From the NCBI GenBank assembly GCA_021613335.1, contig JAJTWR010000368.1, forward strand, positions 475,026 to 539,025: a stretch of DNA of 64,000 bases, in the 5' to 3' direction. The position numbers were made by a program, and so were the translations under genes. This document shows positions 24,473 to 37,400 of the stretch, piece after piece. Numbering within the stretch: the first letter of the stretch is position 1; each line of letters opens with the position of its first letter. This stretch comes from Whitmania pigra. Taxonomy: Eukaryota > Annelida > Clitellata > Hirudinida > Haemopidae. The notes under the pieces are model-generated. The model saw nothing but the letters and a program-made list of their open reading frames with translations, was not told the DNA's origin and did not search any database.

Positions 24473-24907
24473 TTATTCGCCTTTGTAATAAATTGTATTG
24501 TTGTCCGTCTCGTGAATCTTGACTTCATAGAGCAGGTCTGGTTTCGGCAACATTGTCTTGAGATTGTTCCAGATGAAAACCACCAGATTCTCAGTGGTAC
24601 TTGTGTGTTCCTCGAAATATGCCACGTCCTTGTCAAGGTTCTTGTGATCACAGAATTCCAAAATGGAGGCTCTCATCACTTGCTTTAGATCAGTTAGATT
24701 GTATACCATGCCAGTGACCGGATCGACGTCTCCCTTCAGAGTTACTTCTACTCTGTAGTTGTGACCGTGTCCGTTGACGTGGTTGCACTTCCCAAAGATC
24801 TTGCGATTCTCCTCATCCGATAGATGCTTGCTGTGCAACCGGTGACAAGCACTAAACGTTACTCCACGAGTAATATAAACAACGGGTTGTTTGCGTGTTC
24901 CGCTCAT
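24473..24907 (-). CDS. PTS: 6-pyruvoyl-tetrahydropterin synthase, intronless
   Basis: Converts 7,8-dihydroneopterin triphosphate to 6-pyruvoyl-tetrahydropterin in tetrahydrobiopterin synthesis, the cofactor for aromatic amino acid hydroxylases. The ORF is 144 codons, starts [20 protein letters not shown] and ends [12 protein letters not shown], which is full family length. Zn ligands are visible as His in [10 protein letters not shown] and the two His of NGHGHNYRV. The catalytic Cys is in FGKCNHVNG, the Asp/His pair in FCDHKNLD, and the substrate-binding Glu in KIHETDNN. All catalytic residues are intact. It is the only complete gene here in a single exon, which suggests ancient intron loss or a retrocopy that retained function. 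Base composition is slightly GC-richer than its surroundings. Confidence 0.97.
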   Translation of the reverse strand: MSGTRKQPVVYITRGVTFSACHRLHSKHLSDEENRKIFGKCNHVNGHGHNYRVEVTLKGDVDPVTGMVYNLTDLKQVMRASILEFCDHKNLDKDVAYFEEHTSTTENLVVFIWNNLKTMLPKPDLLYEVKIHETDNNTIYYKGE

Positions 24908-25435
24908 TATCTATGCAGAATGACACTGCGTTGCAAAATGCTAAGCAACTGAGTCCAGCTGAGCGACGGATACCGCAAAACAAACCTATCAATTATCCGC
25001 ACGTGGCTTTAAATGCGCGGAGAATCGGCAATCTTAATAAGGCACTTTGATCTGCAGGCAAAGGTCATAAGTTATAAAGTACAACAGTCTTTTATAGATA
25101 TTTCTTAAGACTTCTATTTTAGCAGCACAAATGAGAAAATAATAATCGTAATAATATCATGCTGTTGATATTAGTAATTTAGGATTACTAATGTAAAAAA
25201 TTGAGATCTTAGAATATTTTAGTTAATTTTGGATTTAGGATTGCAAAGTAGGTTGAGAAGTACAGAAAATGATATGAAATTGTCAAGTCTGGCAACATAA
25301 GCATTAAGTATAGACGTATCTGAGAATATAATTGATTCGTTAGTCAAGATAGCCATTTTGTGAAACTTAAATGCATTTTTAAAATCTTAGTCAATTTTTG
25401 TCAATAAAGTGTTTGACATTCATGTATCGTTAGCT
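24908..25435. promoter_or_regulatory. Divergent promoter region PTS / dynein heavy chain
   Basis: 528 bp between start codons on opposite strands. Contains CACGTG at 25000-25005 near the PTS side. A weak X-box-like element, GTCAAG-TCT-GGCAAC, lies at 25282-25296, about 140 bp before the dynein ATG. The right half GGCAAC fits the RFX half-site RGYAAC, but the left half is poor. RFX control is common for ciliary genes, so the site is worth noting but unproven. Confidence 0.3.
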
Positions 25436-28400
25436 ATGGATACAGATGTTAACTCAAAGGTTGAAACAGTGATAGAACGTAAAAAAGAAAATGTAGTCTT
25501 AAAGTTATTGAATCGTTAGTTTTCAAGCAACTTTTTTTTCTTAACCTCATTTAATTTTTGAGGTCAAATGTTGACTCTCTGTTGAATCTCATTACGTTGA
25601 AAAGTTTATAGATTTCAGGTTGTTAACTTTATTTTGTTGAATATTGTGGGTCTGGATAATTTGACCAACGACCGAACAAAGTTGATGTCTTATTTCACAG
25701 CTTAGGGAAGTAAAATGTCGCCAACAACACAAAAGGAGATTTGTGACAATGTTGCATTTGTAATTATTTGACTTAAGTAGCTTTATTAAAGTTATGTGAG
25801 CTTTTAATAATATGTTTTATTTTAAGTAGATTTAAGGTTTCCGCTAACTCATCCATATCATCCGCCAATTCGACGACGTCAGTAGAACGACCGTTAGATA
25901 CAATTTCTTTTGAAAATCTTTTGTTGGTAATCTCTTTATCATGGGATAATTACTTCTAAGTTATAATAAATAATTTACACATTAATTAGCAGAAAAATTG
26001 ATATAACTCGACTTCCGGAAGATGGATAAGAAAGTGGCTTGGGTCCATTCTTCATTTCTCTCGAAACCGGCGAAAAAGCGAAGAAAAAGCTACAATGACT
26101 ACATGAAAAGTCACAAAGTCGGGAGTGATATACCTAAATACTGATTATATTCCTAAATTTATTAAAAAATACAGTTTATTAAGAAAGAAAATTGTGAATT
26201 GTTTGCATTTAGGAAAAGTTGAAACAGCTGAAAGAGGTTAGATCACGAAAGTTGACGGACGCTCACCATTACATGTTTTCAATGGTGGCTTCCCATTTCG
26301 ATATCGATGCTGCGGACATTGTAGAGGCCGTGGTGGATTCCCAACAAGTCAGCGAATGATCAATTTGTTGTGCAAATAATAAGAATAATAACGACTAATA
26401 CTAGTTGTGAAAATTAGTTGTTAATTAATATTAATAAAATAAGGAGGGGGTCCTTAAACGAGAAAGTTATTCAGTAAGTTTATTGGCCATTTGTTCAGTC
26501 CACTGTGATGACGCTACCTGTTAAAGCCTTATTTCCGTCGAGTGTTATTGTATAAACCCTTCAATAACCATTCGCAATATAATATCCGATCTTAGTATTT
26601 CTGTGAATCTGAGACGGGATAATGTGTTACGCTTTATAAAATGGGATTTGTAGAATACTACAGGTCTTAGATTCCTTTAGTAACAGTATCATTCATCGCC
26701 TTAAAAATATTATGAATATAACATTCAATATAAACTTGGTAACAAAAGTTGTTAATGCCCTTTCGCCAAGGTTACCACATTAATAATTCCTGCGTGCTTT
26801 AGAAATGCTAAAGTACTACGAAATTGTTTCGGTAGTGACTCTAGTACACAATATGACAACTATTTCTTAATTTTTATTGCAGCACATTAATTTGTGTGAA
26901 TCCTTCATCCAAAAGGATGGAATTTCGACGATGTTGTTTTATTTTCAACAGTCTTTCGGAGATAAGGAGTCCGAAGGCATGGCATATTTGTTATATTTTC
27001 ATTAAAAAATTAAAATCAAAATTTAGCACATTAATATAATAATAAATTGATATCTTCGAAAACCTTTAAGTTCAGCTTTTCATTGATCTTCAAAGTTAAT
27101 TCCGAATTTGCTTCCAGATATTTCAATATGTTTTGTTATTTTATCTATTAAATTATCTCAGCCTGATCTATTCCAACAAAATGCCAAACACCTCCTCCTA
27201 AAAAAGAACAGAAGGCAAATAATGATAACAATATAATCAATCACATAAAGAATCAAAGAAGTGCACATCGATGTAAAACATAGCCAGTGATTGATAATTT
27301 TCCATTTAGAGTGAGATCGAATTGCAATTAATTTTGAATTCCATTGAACAGAAACAAACGTTCCAGAGGTAGACTCAAAAGAAATCGGTGTCTATACAAG
27401 TGACAACGAGTCAGTGAAGACTTTCATCACTTCGGGTTTCGAAATTCCGCTCGTGGGAGACTGCTTTTACTTCATCAAGGAGAAGAAAGAAATGGAAGTT
27501 ACTCCAGCTAATGTCACGGTTGGATAATTTTTGATAATAGCCTGATGATAATAGCCTCATCACACATTTTTAGCTAATTGTCACTATCACCATTAAAGAG
27601 TCTCATAAGAGGAACCTTCAGTACAGCAGAATTTGGCATATTGGGCGAATCCTACAGAATACTGATGAACGTCTTCAACCCAATCCTGAAAGCTGCCAAC
27701 ACTGACAGTACCTGGGGAATCTTGGCCCAGAGTGCTTCTGGAAAAAAAACTATACAGAGTTTCATCGATTACTATGACAACTTTGCCGTATCCCTGCAAG
27801 GTTAAGTTTGTGTGCAGTAACATTTTATTCATTAGATAAATTAAATTACCTTTCATGATTTTATTTATTTGATATAAAATTTAAGTATCATTTTAGCTGC
27901 GAATGAGAGCGTGAAAGGGGTTGTTACCTTACCAAGGTTTGACTCAGAACTTCAACTGAAAAGCATATCACGTGCTCAGCAATGCGTCCAATTGGCCACA
28001 AATGAGGCACTTTGCAAGTCTCTGGAAAAAACTGTTTTAAAGTGGTGCAATATTATTAAGCAGGTAAAACATTAAATTTTGTAAAGCCTAACTTAACAAA
28101 GGTTAATGGTCCTTAATGAATGTCTTTTGTGTAGAATAACCCCTTCATTTTATCATCTCAGACCCTGAGCCAAATTCGAATTATTCGGGATTCTACTGAT
28201 TTTACCTTGAGCTTATTCCAGCTCAGCTTCCTTATTATCTTCAAATCCATTTCTTCTTCAGATGACCATATGTTCTTAAACTGTTTAATTTTAAGCAAGA
28301 TTCTTTATCACATTTCCCATACGTATATCCGCACACCTGTTTGCATAATAACACTCAGCCATACTTATTATTATTTATTACTTTGTAAGTAGAACCTAGA

Positions 28401-31400
28401 TCAAGAATTTAAATGTGACATGACATGGTTTCAGAGCTAAGATTTGTAATATGAGACTCGTTTAGACTCATTAATTTAAGAGCCTTCAAAACAAGTGTCA
28501 GCAGCTCTTATAGTCTACTAGGTATAATAATTATTCAACAATTGCAAAATATTATCTTTTACTTATTGGAACGTACCTGACGCTGACGTTTATGGCGCTA
28601 TACAAATGCACTTATTATTGAATCGGTATATTAGTTTATAAGTTATTTATGATTAATTTTTAGACCCTAATGTCTAGTTCAGAGCTAAGGGTTGACAAAG
28701 ATCATGAAGGTCCAATGGTAGAACTAGAATACTGGAGGCATTTGAACATCAAATACAACTCCATCCTCGAAGAAATCAGAGGACACGAATGTCGAATGGC
28801 GATACAGATTCTTAATATCACCAAATCAAGAGTTTTGAAAGTAAAGCCACATTTTTTTATTTTGGACCATTATTTAAATTGCAAATTTATTAGACATAAT
28901 TAACTGAATGTTTACGTAATGCTATTTATTCTGCGACAATTCAGAGTTGGAGAGTGACGAATGACAAGTTGACAGACGTTGCCAATGAAGCACGCGATAA
29001 TGTCACGTATTTGTACTCACTTGAGAAGTACTGCAAAGCCCTCTACCATGGTGATCCACCCTCCATGGCCAAGTCACTCCATAGCCTCATGAATGCCATA
29101 AGAACCATTTTCACTATATCAAGGTATCTTTTGCCACTTTTTTTTTTTTATTAATGTAACAGTGGTCAATATCTTTAGCATAACTTCATGATTAGGACAA
29201 ATTACATGTAGATCTTTATATTTTTATTCTTATTTTATTGGACTGCTTTCGAAAATAATGCAATTAAATAATATAATTTGCAGACCTACTTATATCAATT
29301 TCTATCAATTAATGAATTTATTTTACTTGTAATTATTTACTTAATCATTTTTATTCGTAATAATATATTATAATAATAAAAACATTCTTTTATGACTGAT
29401 TCATTTTCATTTTGATAAAAATTATGATCTAATTTAGATTCACCTTTCATTAGGTATTACAATAACTCAGAAAAAGCCACCGGATTGTTATTGAAGGTAC
29501 GATTATATTTTCCACTTGCTAAATTGGATTAGAGATTATTTTCTAGTTTTCGAGATAAGTGGGGTGGTATTTACCCTTTAAGGATGTTTTGTGGCGGCAC
29601 AGGCAATGGCGTCACTAGGGTTGGTGTCACCCAGTGCGGGAAATTTTTTGACTTTCACCCTTCACCTCTAAAACTTTCACCATAAACCAAAAGTAAGTAA
29701 CTTAGTATTATCTTAGTGACCCACAAATCTGAAAGGTAAGAAAAAAAAGGGTATTCATCGTAAAATATAAAGATTAAGATTTTCGTGTCATCCCATGAAA
29801 TGGCTGTTTTCACCAAGTGTGGTCCGCATCCCTCGCATCCGCCTCATGACGTCTCTGGGTACAGGCCGGGTTGCGAACACCACACATAACGACTATTGCT
29901 TTTTTATAACGTCGCATGCATCCTCTAACATCCGCGCCGAAATGCTTAATGAAGGTTCGCAAGAATCTTAAATTTCTCACAAATGCCTATGCCAGATTAC
30001 CAATCAAATGCTGATCGCCTGCAAAGTGTATCTTACCGATCATGGTCGAGAGAAATTATGGGATCAACCAAGAAAAGAGATTATCAGCAAGATAGCAGAT
30101 TGCGTGAAACTTAGAAATGCATATAAAGAAGCCTATAGATACACAAAGAATAAAATGGCCCAAGTGCCAGGAGGAATACACTTTGATTTTTCGGAGATGT
30201 GCATATTTGGAAAGTTTGAGTCCTTTTGCTTGAGACTTGATAAGGTAAGAAAATGGTGGAAAGTGGAATTTTATAAAATTACTTATTAATTATAGTTGCA
30301 TTAAAACGCGGAACCATATTAAAATCATATTAACAAAACAGATCCTTTTCATACTGAACTCAATGGAAATTTACGACGTTCTCAAGACCTGCTTGATCGA
30401 TGGAATTGATCCTATTTCCACCAAATTCCAAACCCTTTTCAACAACATAAAGTCTAAGAAGTATGACATTCTAGATCTCAGGATGCCAAACTTCAACACA
30501 GACTTTGACGAATTCAATAAGACTCTCAACGAGTTGGAGGTAATCAGGATGTATTATATGTACATGATTATTGTTTATTACTTACTTGTTACGCATTTAC
30601 CATATAATATAAATATTACCAATTTATGAGAGAACATATTAAAATCACTAATTTTTAATAACCACGGTTTGTTTAAAGTATGAATGCTTCCTTAACAAAC
30701 AGAAATATGTTTGTTCGCCGCAATGGTTAATGAGAGAGCCAAAACAATTCTGCGTTCTAAGTTCACTGATTTAATCATTTTATCGCGTAGATATCTCTGT
30801 ACACTTTCATGAACAGTGGACTTTCCAAGATCAAAGCCACTCTTCCGGCCCTCAAATACTTGGAAAGATTCCAGCAGCTCAACATTCCGAAACTCGACTG
30901 CACGGTGAAGTTCCAGGTTTTATTCAAGCAATACGGTAAAGAAATTGAAGATATAAGACAGGCAAGATTTATTTAGCTTTCGTTATTCAGAAATAATAAA
31001 CAGCAATTCTAAATTACCATGGCAAGAAAGATGCCATGTTGTAAAACATTTTAAAGTATCCATAAGAATTTTGATAATAGTTTCACCTCGAATTACTTAT
31101 CCTCAATCTATTGACTTAACCTTGTCCAAACCTTACATCCAGTACTATTTGGCTAATTATCTGGATCCACCCATCCACAATAACGCTCCTCCAGTAGTTG
31201 GAAAGATTTCCTGGGCAAAGGTGCTGAGCAAGAAATTGGAAAATCCCATGCATCACTTCATGAATTATTCATCGGTCATGAAGGACAGATTCACCAAGAG
31301 AATTGTTTTTATGTACAACATCCTGCAACAAGTGCTCGTCGAGTTTGAGCTTGTTTATCACAAGGCCTGGACGCAGTTCATCTATAGCCTCCAAAACAGT

Positions 31401-34400
31401 TCTCTAAGATTTTTTGTTGATTGATTATTTGGCTGGAGATTGAATTGGGGTTGCGATAGATAGATAGAAATTAAGAAACTTTTTATCAAGACAATGAAAA
31501 TTAGACCTTTTAGAATAATACATGGTTTGAGGATGCCGTAATATTTTCAACTTATTGTTATTCTCAGAACAGATACAACAAAACAATTCATGCAATTAAC
31601 ACTACAATGGTCATTTGCCGTCATATTATACATTAATTGTCAATTTATACATTTTATTTGTTCTAGCTCTCATGTCACCTCCCCTGACAATATTAGAGGA
31701 ATCTAACAAGATCATTGTGAACTTGAACTCCATCGTTCTGCAAGTCTTCGAGGAGACGACCAGCATGATCAAACTTGATCTTGATGTTCCTCATAAAGCC
31801 AAACTCCTGCTATTTTCAGAACATGAAGTTAAGCATCAGAAATATTTGTTGCAGGTCATTCTTAACAAGAGCAGGGGGGTCAGAAAAAAGGCGCCAGAAC
31901 AATTCTCCGATCTATTTATTACCAGCTGCAATAGGGTTAGAGAACGGATATCGGTTTCTGGTGGAATCATATATTAATTAGTTGGAAGTTACCATCTAGT
32001 AATTTTCAAATTTCCAGATTACTTATTTACTTGGCTACGGAATTCATTGCCTCAGTTGGATGTCGCCCAACCTTTCACTGTATTGCAGTAGGCTTTTGGA
32101 TGAGTTAAATGAACTGGAACTCTTCATCGACACCACAATGAGCTTGAAGGAACGGCGTATCGACAACGTCCTCGATTCTCTGGCAACCACGGTTCTCTTT
32201 GATATCGATGTTATTCAGGTATGTGGTTCTCATTTATCCGTTAGAGTCAATATTGTCAATTTGCCGAAGTAATGAATGAAAAATTTAGCTAGTTCCAAAT
32301 ACCTTAGGCTTGGACATTGGTTCAATACGTAGAAGAAGTTGAGCGTCAGACAAAGCAGAGAGCAGCCAAACTATCTCTTATAAGCCTCAACATTCAGCAG
32401 ACAATTTCAGACATGACGACTATGATAGTGGATAGGGCCCTGCAAAAAATTTATAGATGTCTCGAAGTTGAGGAGGACAAAAAAACTTTCACAGATGAAA
32501 GTGAGCAGCTCCTGATTCATAATTTACCAATCTTTGCAAAAATTATGAAAATCATTCTTAAATGACAACGATTGATATTTGCAGTGAATATCAAAGAATT
32601 ACCTCCAGCGATGATGCAACTAACTCCAGAAGCTGTAGAGAGCGAGTTGAATATATTTGCCGACAAGTTGAAAGAGCTTTATCTGGCTTTCAACATGAAA
32701 TTCACCGACTGCCTCTTTAAGGCAGCCAAGCTGACTGCTGATAGCATCAGAAAGAGATTAATCAATTTTGGGTCAGTCCTTAATGAATATTTCTAAAAGT
32801 AGAATTGTATTTTAAATTCCATTTTCGTTCTAAAACTTTATGTGATCAACTCAATAATACTGATCAGGATTTCGTAATTTAAAGAAGGATTTAATTGAAG
32901 AAATTAATCCAATTCAGTTTTTAATTAATAATGAGATGTTTGCATGCAGAAAGAGTCAAGATTCAAAAGACACTTACGGCCCACTCATAACCTCTGTTCT
33001 AATTTTAGAAAACAATAATATCGTACGTAATATATTGTGTCAGTTGTTTAAGTCAGTGTTATGTAAAGGATTTGGTTGTGATTGCAGATACTTGATCCTA
33101 GTGTTGAAATGCTTCAGGAAAGTTTAACAGATTCAAATGACAAAATGCTGCAGATTTTCAAATCTATCCTTCTTTGGAACCAGGAAAAGATCATGCCGTG
33201 GATGTCAAGAAGATTAAAAGCTAAAGTAAGACCAGGGTTATCCTTCAAAGAACAAAGATGCAAGAGTTCCATCAAGGGTGCTCTTCCAGAAGACAATGTT
33301 GGATTAAGAGGATCAAACATGGAATCCATTGAAGAAATAACTTCCGAACCTGGTGAATTGAAATTTGATGTCTCTTTTTGTACCTATTTTTACGGACATG
33401 TCTTGAAAATCGTAAACGCTATATTTACTTAAAAACGTTTTCAGTCTAATTTTGTGTCTATCTGATTTTTTGAATGTCTTATATATTCAGGTAGGATGCG
33501 AAGGCACTTTATAGTCCATCCGCCATTTATATATCACCCTTACCCGAGGGCGCTCCCTGGCCGGCTGAGCTGCGAACATAACACATGACCGTTGTTAATA
33601 TCGCCGGGAACGCAACCCATTCGGCCATCCTGCACGCCCTAATGAATTAAAAATTTGAAATCTTGGCTTTAATATAAATGGGCCTAGTGATTTCAAGGAC
33701 AATAACGGATTTTGACACTTTCAGAGACATTTTACAACATCGTGAATGATAATAAGGAAATCCAGAGCCTTATGAGTGTCCTCAACAATTCACTGGCCCC
33801 TCTCAACGCTCAGATAACCCTCAAGTTGAATAAGTTCACTGCTTTCAGTTTCCTGTGGGATTCATCTAAAGATTTATATCTTGAGGTTGATTGTTGACGC
33901 ATAAATGACATAGGCGATCGTGTTCATATAACTTTTCTAGAATGGTCGCGATAACACAATTTTTAAAAATTATCTTTTTAGGAGTTTATGAAAACAGATC
34001 CACAAATATCAGAATTTAATGCGGAATTGGTAAAATTCGACAAATTAGAGGAAGAAACTCAAGAACTGGAAGATTCTGTGATTGTCGGTCCATTTCTGCT
34101 CGATGCCAGTTAGTAGTTAATTATTATGAATCAGTCATTTTAATATTTATCGTTAATGATTGTGTATTAATTATTTCTAAAAACATGAAAATTCAAAAGC
34201 TTGTTTCCGATAAAAGGAAAATTGTAAGCGTTTTCTGCTAAATTTTAGATGTTATAAACTGGGGGATTGAGGATAACGCGTTTGCAATTAATTTTCGTGG
34301 CAAAAATCATTCGAGTCCGTAGCGTTATTTATTAGTAACAATAGCGATATCTTATGCTGAGATAATAATATACTTTAAGCGCAGGCCATAGCTTAATAGT

Positions 34401-37400
34401 TTAAATCTAGGGACATCATTTTTTTGGTTGTGACCCCATTAGAAAAAGCTGAAATGATATCCCTGTTTAAATCGGAACAATTTTGAACTGGCAAGTTACA
34501 CGAACGGATGATCGAAACGACAAAAGTAACAAAATTAAAGAGGCGATTTCAGGGATTTCATTTTTAAAAACAATGCTAGAAACAATTAACAATGTTATAA
34601 CTCATTATCATCTTAAATCAATGGTAATTGCATTTTCTATATTTCTTAACATTATCACAATTGCCTTATTACTGAATTTGCAATTTTAGCTAATTGAACT
34701 TAAAATTTAATTTGTGATTTTATGTAAATACTGTATATTCTTATATCCAGCACTGTTGAAAAAAACCATCTCCGGCTATATAATGCAGTGGAAAACCGGA
34801 ATTTGCCAGAAATTGAACGAAAAGTATAGGATACTTCTAAATAACATGCTCCTATTTATAGACGAGCAGACTCAGAGTCTTGGTCGCTCCCTTAGAGATT
34901 TAGAGGACATTAGGCTTCTCATGATTTCTCTCGATTCCATACAAGAAAGACAAATTGAGATGGACATGAACATTATTCCCATCGAAGTTTGTAGCAAAAT
35001 TTGTTCACTATTATAACCTTCATTTTTGTTATCATTATTTCATTTAAACACTTTATAAGCCTAGTAAATTCATATTCCAGCTAAAAGAAGTTTTATGTTG
35101 CTGCAAATAGATTAGCGCGCTTGCAATCAAATTTAATAGTGACAAATATGTTAAAAATTAAGGCGATTATGTTTCTTACTAAGTTTTCAGATCTGTAAAC
35201 AGATTTCTCGTCACTATCAAATATTTTAAGTATTCTTATTGTCTTTTTTTGGTTTGCCCAGTTATTGGTCACATTTTATTTAATTTTTATCCAAAAGCTG
35301 TTGCCCTTGTTTTCATAAAATTTGTCAGTAAAAGCATTAAATCATATGATAATTTTAACTTAGAAACTACGTGATATTTCTTCTATGAATGATGTTTGGG
35401 TGTAATTAATATTTAGTTATTGGTCACAGGAGGCCTATTCATTACTGGGCAAGTATCAGTATTCCATACCACAAGATGAACTGAATTGGGTTGATACACT
35501 CAGATATAAATTCAGGAACCTCTTGCAGCAACACGTCAGTCATTCATTTAGTATCAAAATATTAATAATTAATTTGGCATTGTAATCGGTTGTACTAAAT
35601 TGATTTGTATAATATTTTAAACATCAAGCTGCGCTCTCATTGTATCCTATCAATTTAATTACGATAAGTTATCTGAGTGATTCCTGAGACAGTGTCCCAT
35701 GGATCAATAATATTGATGATCATGGTCCTTGAATTTCTTGTTTCAACAGTTTTTTTGATCTACTTGCATTTCTTGATAACTTCATTCCAGTTGCATTGGA
35801 TAAACAATCCTGAAAGCATAATTGCACACTTTTAGTTAGTTGACATTCCTATCGACCGAAACACACTAAATGTGCAAATCAATTATTCCAGTCTTCTAAA
35901 GCCAATCTTCAGTTAATGCTTTAAGTGATTTTTAGCTTATTCTATTAGAAGTGGAATAAATAAACTCCTTAAGAAATTAAATTAATTTTTGAAACTAATA
36001 TTTTAATAACTTTAAATGGAATTTCAGAAAGAAATCTCCGAAAATTTGAACGTGGTTGCACCAAAGTTTAAAGATGAATTGATTACATCATCTGCCACGC
36101 TGACCACGCAGATCAAAGAATTTGAGTCAGCCTACAGTACGGTAAGTAGTCGCTGCTGTTGTTGTTGGTTGGAGATTAATGTTTCAAACTTTTAATTCAT
36201 AATTCAACGGTGACGTTTTGTTCAATTATTAAATTAAATTTTGAATAACGTTTTAGACTGGCCCAACAGTAGCAGGACTGACGCCAGGAGAAGCAAGCGA
36301 GAGACTTAACTTTTTCACGGTTAGAATATTTCAACATGTGTTAGTTATATTTTTATGCGGCTGCAATAATAAAAACTCTAAAAAAAGCTTTAAAAAGTTT
36401 TAGCTTAATATCTAAAATAATCAATATTTTCCGTAGCAAATGTAAAAGAATAATAATCCTGTTTTATTAATTAAATTAATACTTCCAATTAGGCTGTCTT
36501 AGAACAGTTATGGAGGAGTTATCAGACATGCTCTGGGGGAGAGCAGCTGTTTGGCCTGCCAATCACAGAACATTCTGCCCTGTTCTATTTCAGCAAGGAA
36601 ACCCAGTTGCTCCAAAGATTATACACTCTATACAACCTGGTTATTAATACGATAGATGGATATTACGACATCCTTTGGGCAGACCTCAACATATCCAAGA
36701 TCACAAATGATCTTACTGACTTTCAAGCCAAGTAAGATAGTAACGTCATTGTCAACGGTGACAAAATTGACAGTTTTATGCTCATTGTGATCAGTTATGA
36801 GTTAAGATTATGAACGCAAAGCGTATTCACTGGTCATTAAAACTAAGCTTAATCATTTCATTCACATTTAATCAGCTAACCAAACTTAGTTGAATAGGGG
36901 AACACGGAGCAAAGCTGGGTATCTAAGAGAGATTCTATACTACACTCACAATTTCATTTCCAATCATTACAAATTTGGTTGAAAAAACATATTGGTGTAA
37001 GAGGAACAAAATGACATGGTTTAAAGTGTTAAACATTTTATTTAAATGACTTTAATTATGGTTTCAAAAAAGGTCCTAAATTTCCTCCCCCACACATGGG
37101 ATAAAATTGGGTAGGTTTTTTATGTGATAAAATTGCACACAAATGCAACAGATTACATGGAACTATAAATGTCTCAGTTCGCCCAAAATTCACACCAGGA
37201 TTTGTATCAGTTTCATCCATTCCTGCTGAGTAATGTACCCATTTGCACTGGCATTATGCTACCTTTCCATTCGTTGATAGTGTAAACATAGTCCTTCTTG
37301 CTTTGCCACTATTTAGTCGCCAACATTAACAAATCGAGTTTTCTTGTCTAAGAAACTTACAAGATGTCGAAACCTAATTTAATCATTAAATTCACTTAGA

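Larger units (their letters stand above)
25436..37380 (+). other. DNAH5/8: Dynein tail-coding exons (DHC_N1)
   Basis: N-terminal tail that docks the heavy chain to intermediate chains and other motor subunits. Early exons at about 25833-25926 (Ser-rich) and 26020-26110 (Lys/Arg-rich) are not conserved. Recognisable family segments begin with [16 protein letters not shown] (26216-26355), [20 protein letters not shown] (26884-26985) and [20 protein letters not shown] (27355-27518). They continue with [18 protein letters not shown] (28665-28839), [20 protein letters not shown] (28945-29123), [19 protein letters not shown] (29997-30245), [20 protein letters not shown] (31100-31400), [20 protein letters not shown] (34750-34990) and [24 protein letters not shown] sequence (36494-36735). 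Confidence 0.85.

Noticed and set aside
34483..34689. 68-codon ORF with a C-terminal hydrophobic helix
   Set aside because: It lies wholly in a dynein intron, has no homologous feature I know, and its AT-rich codons make a chance hydrophobic tail likely.
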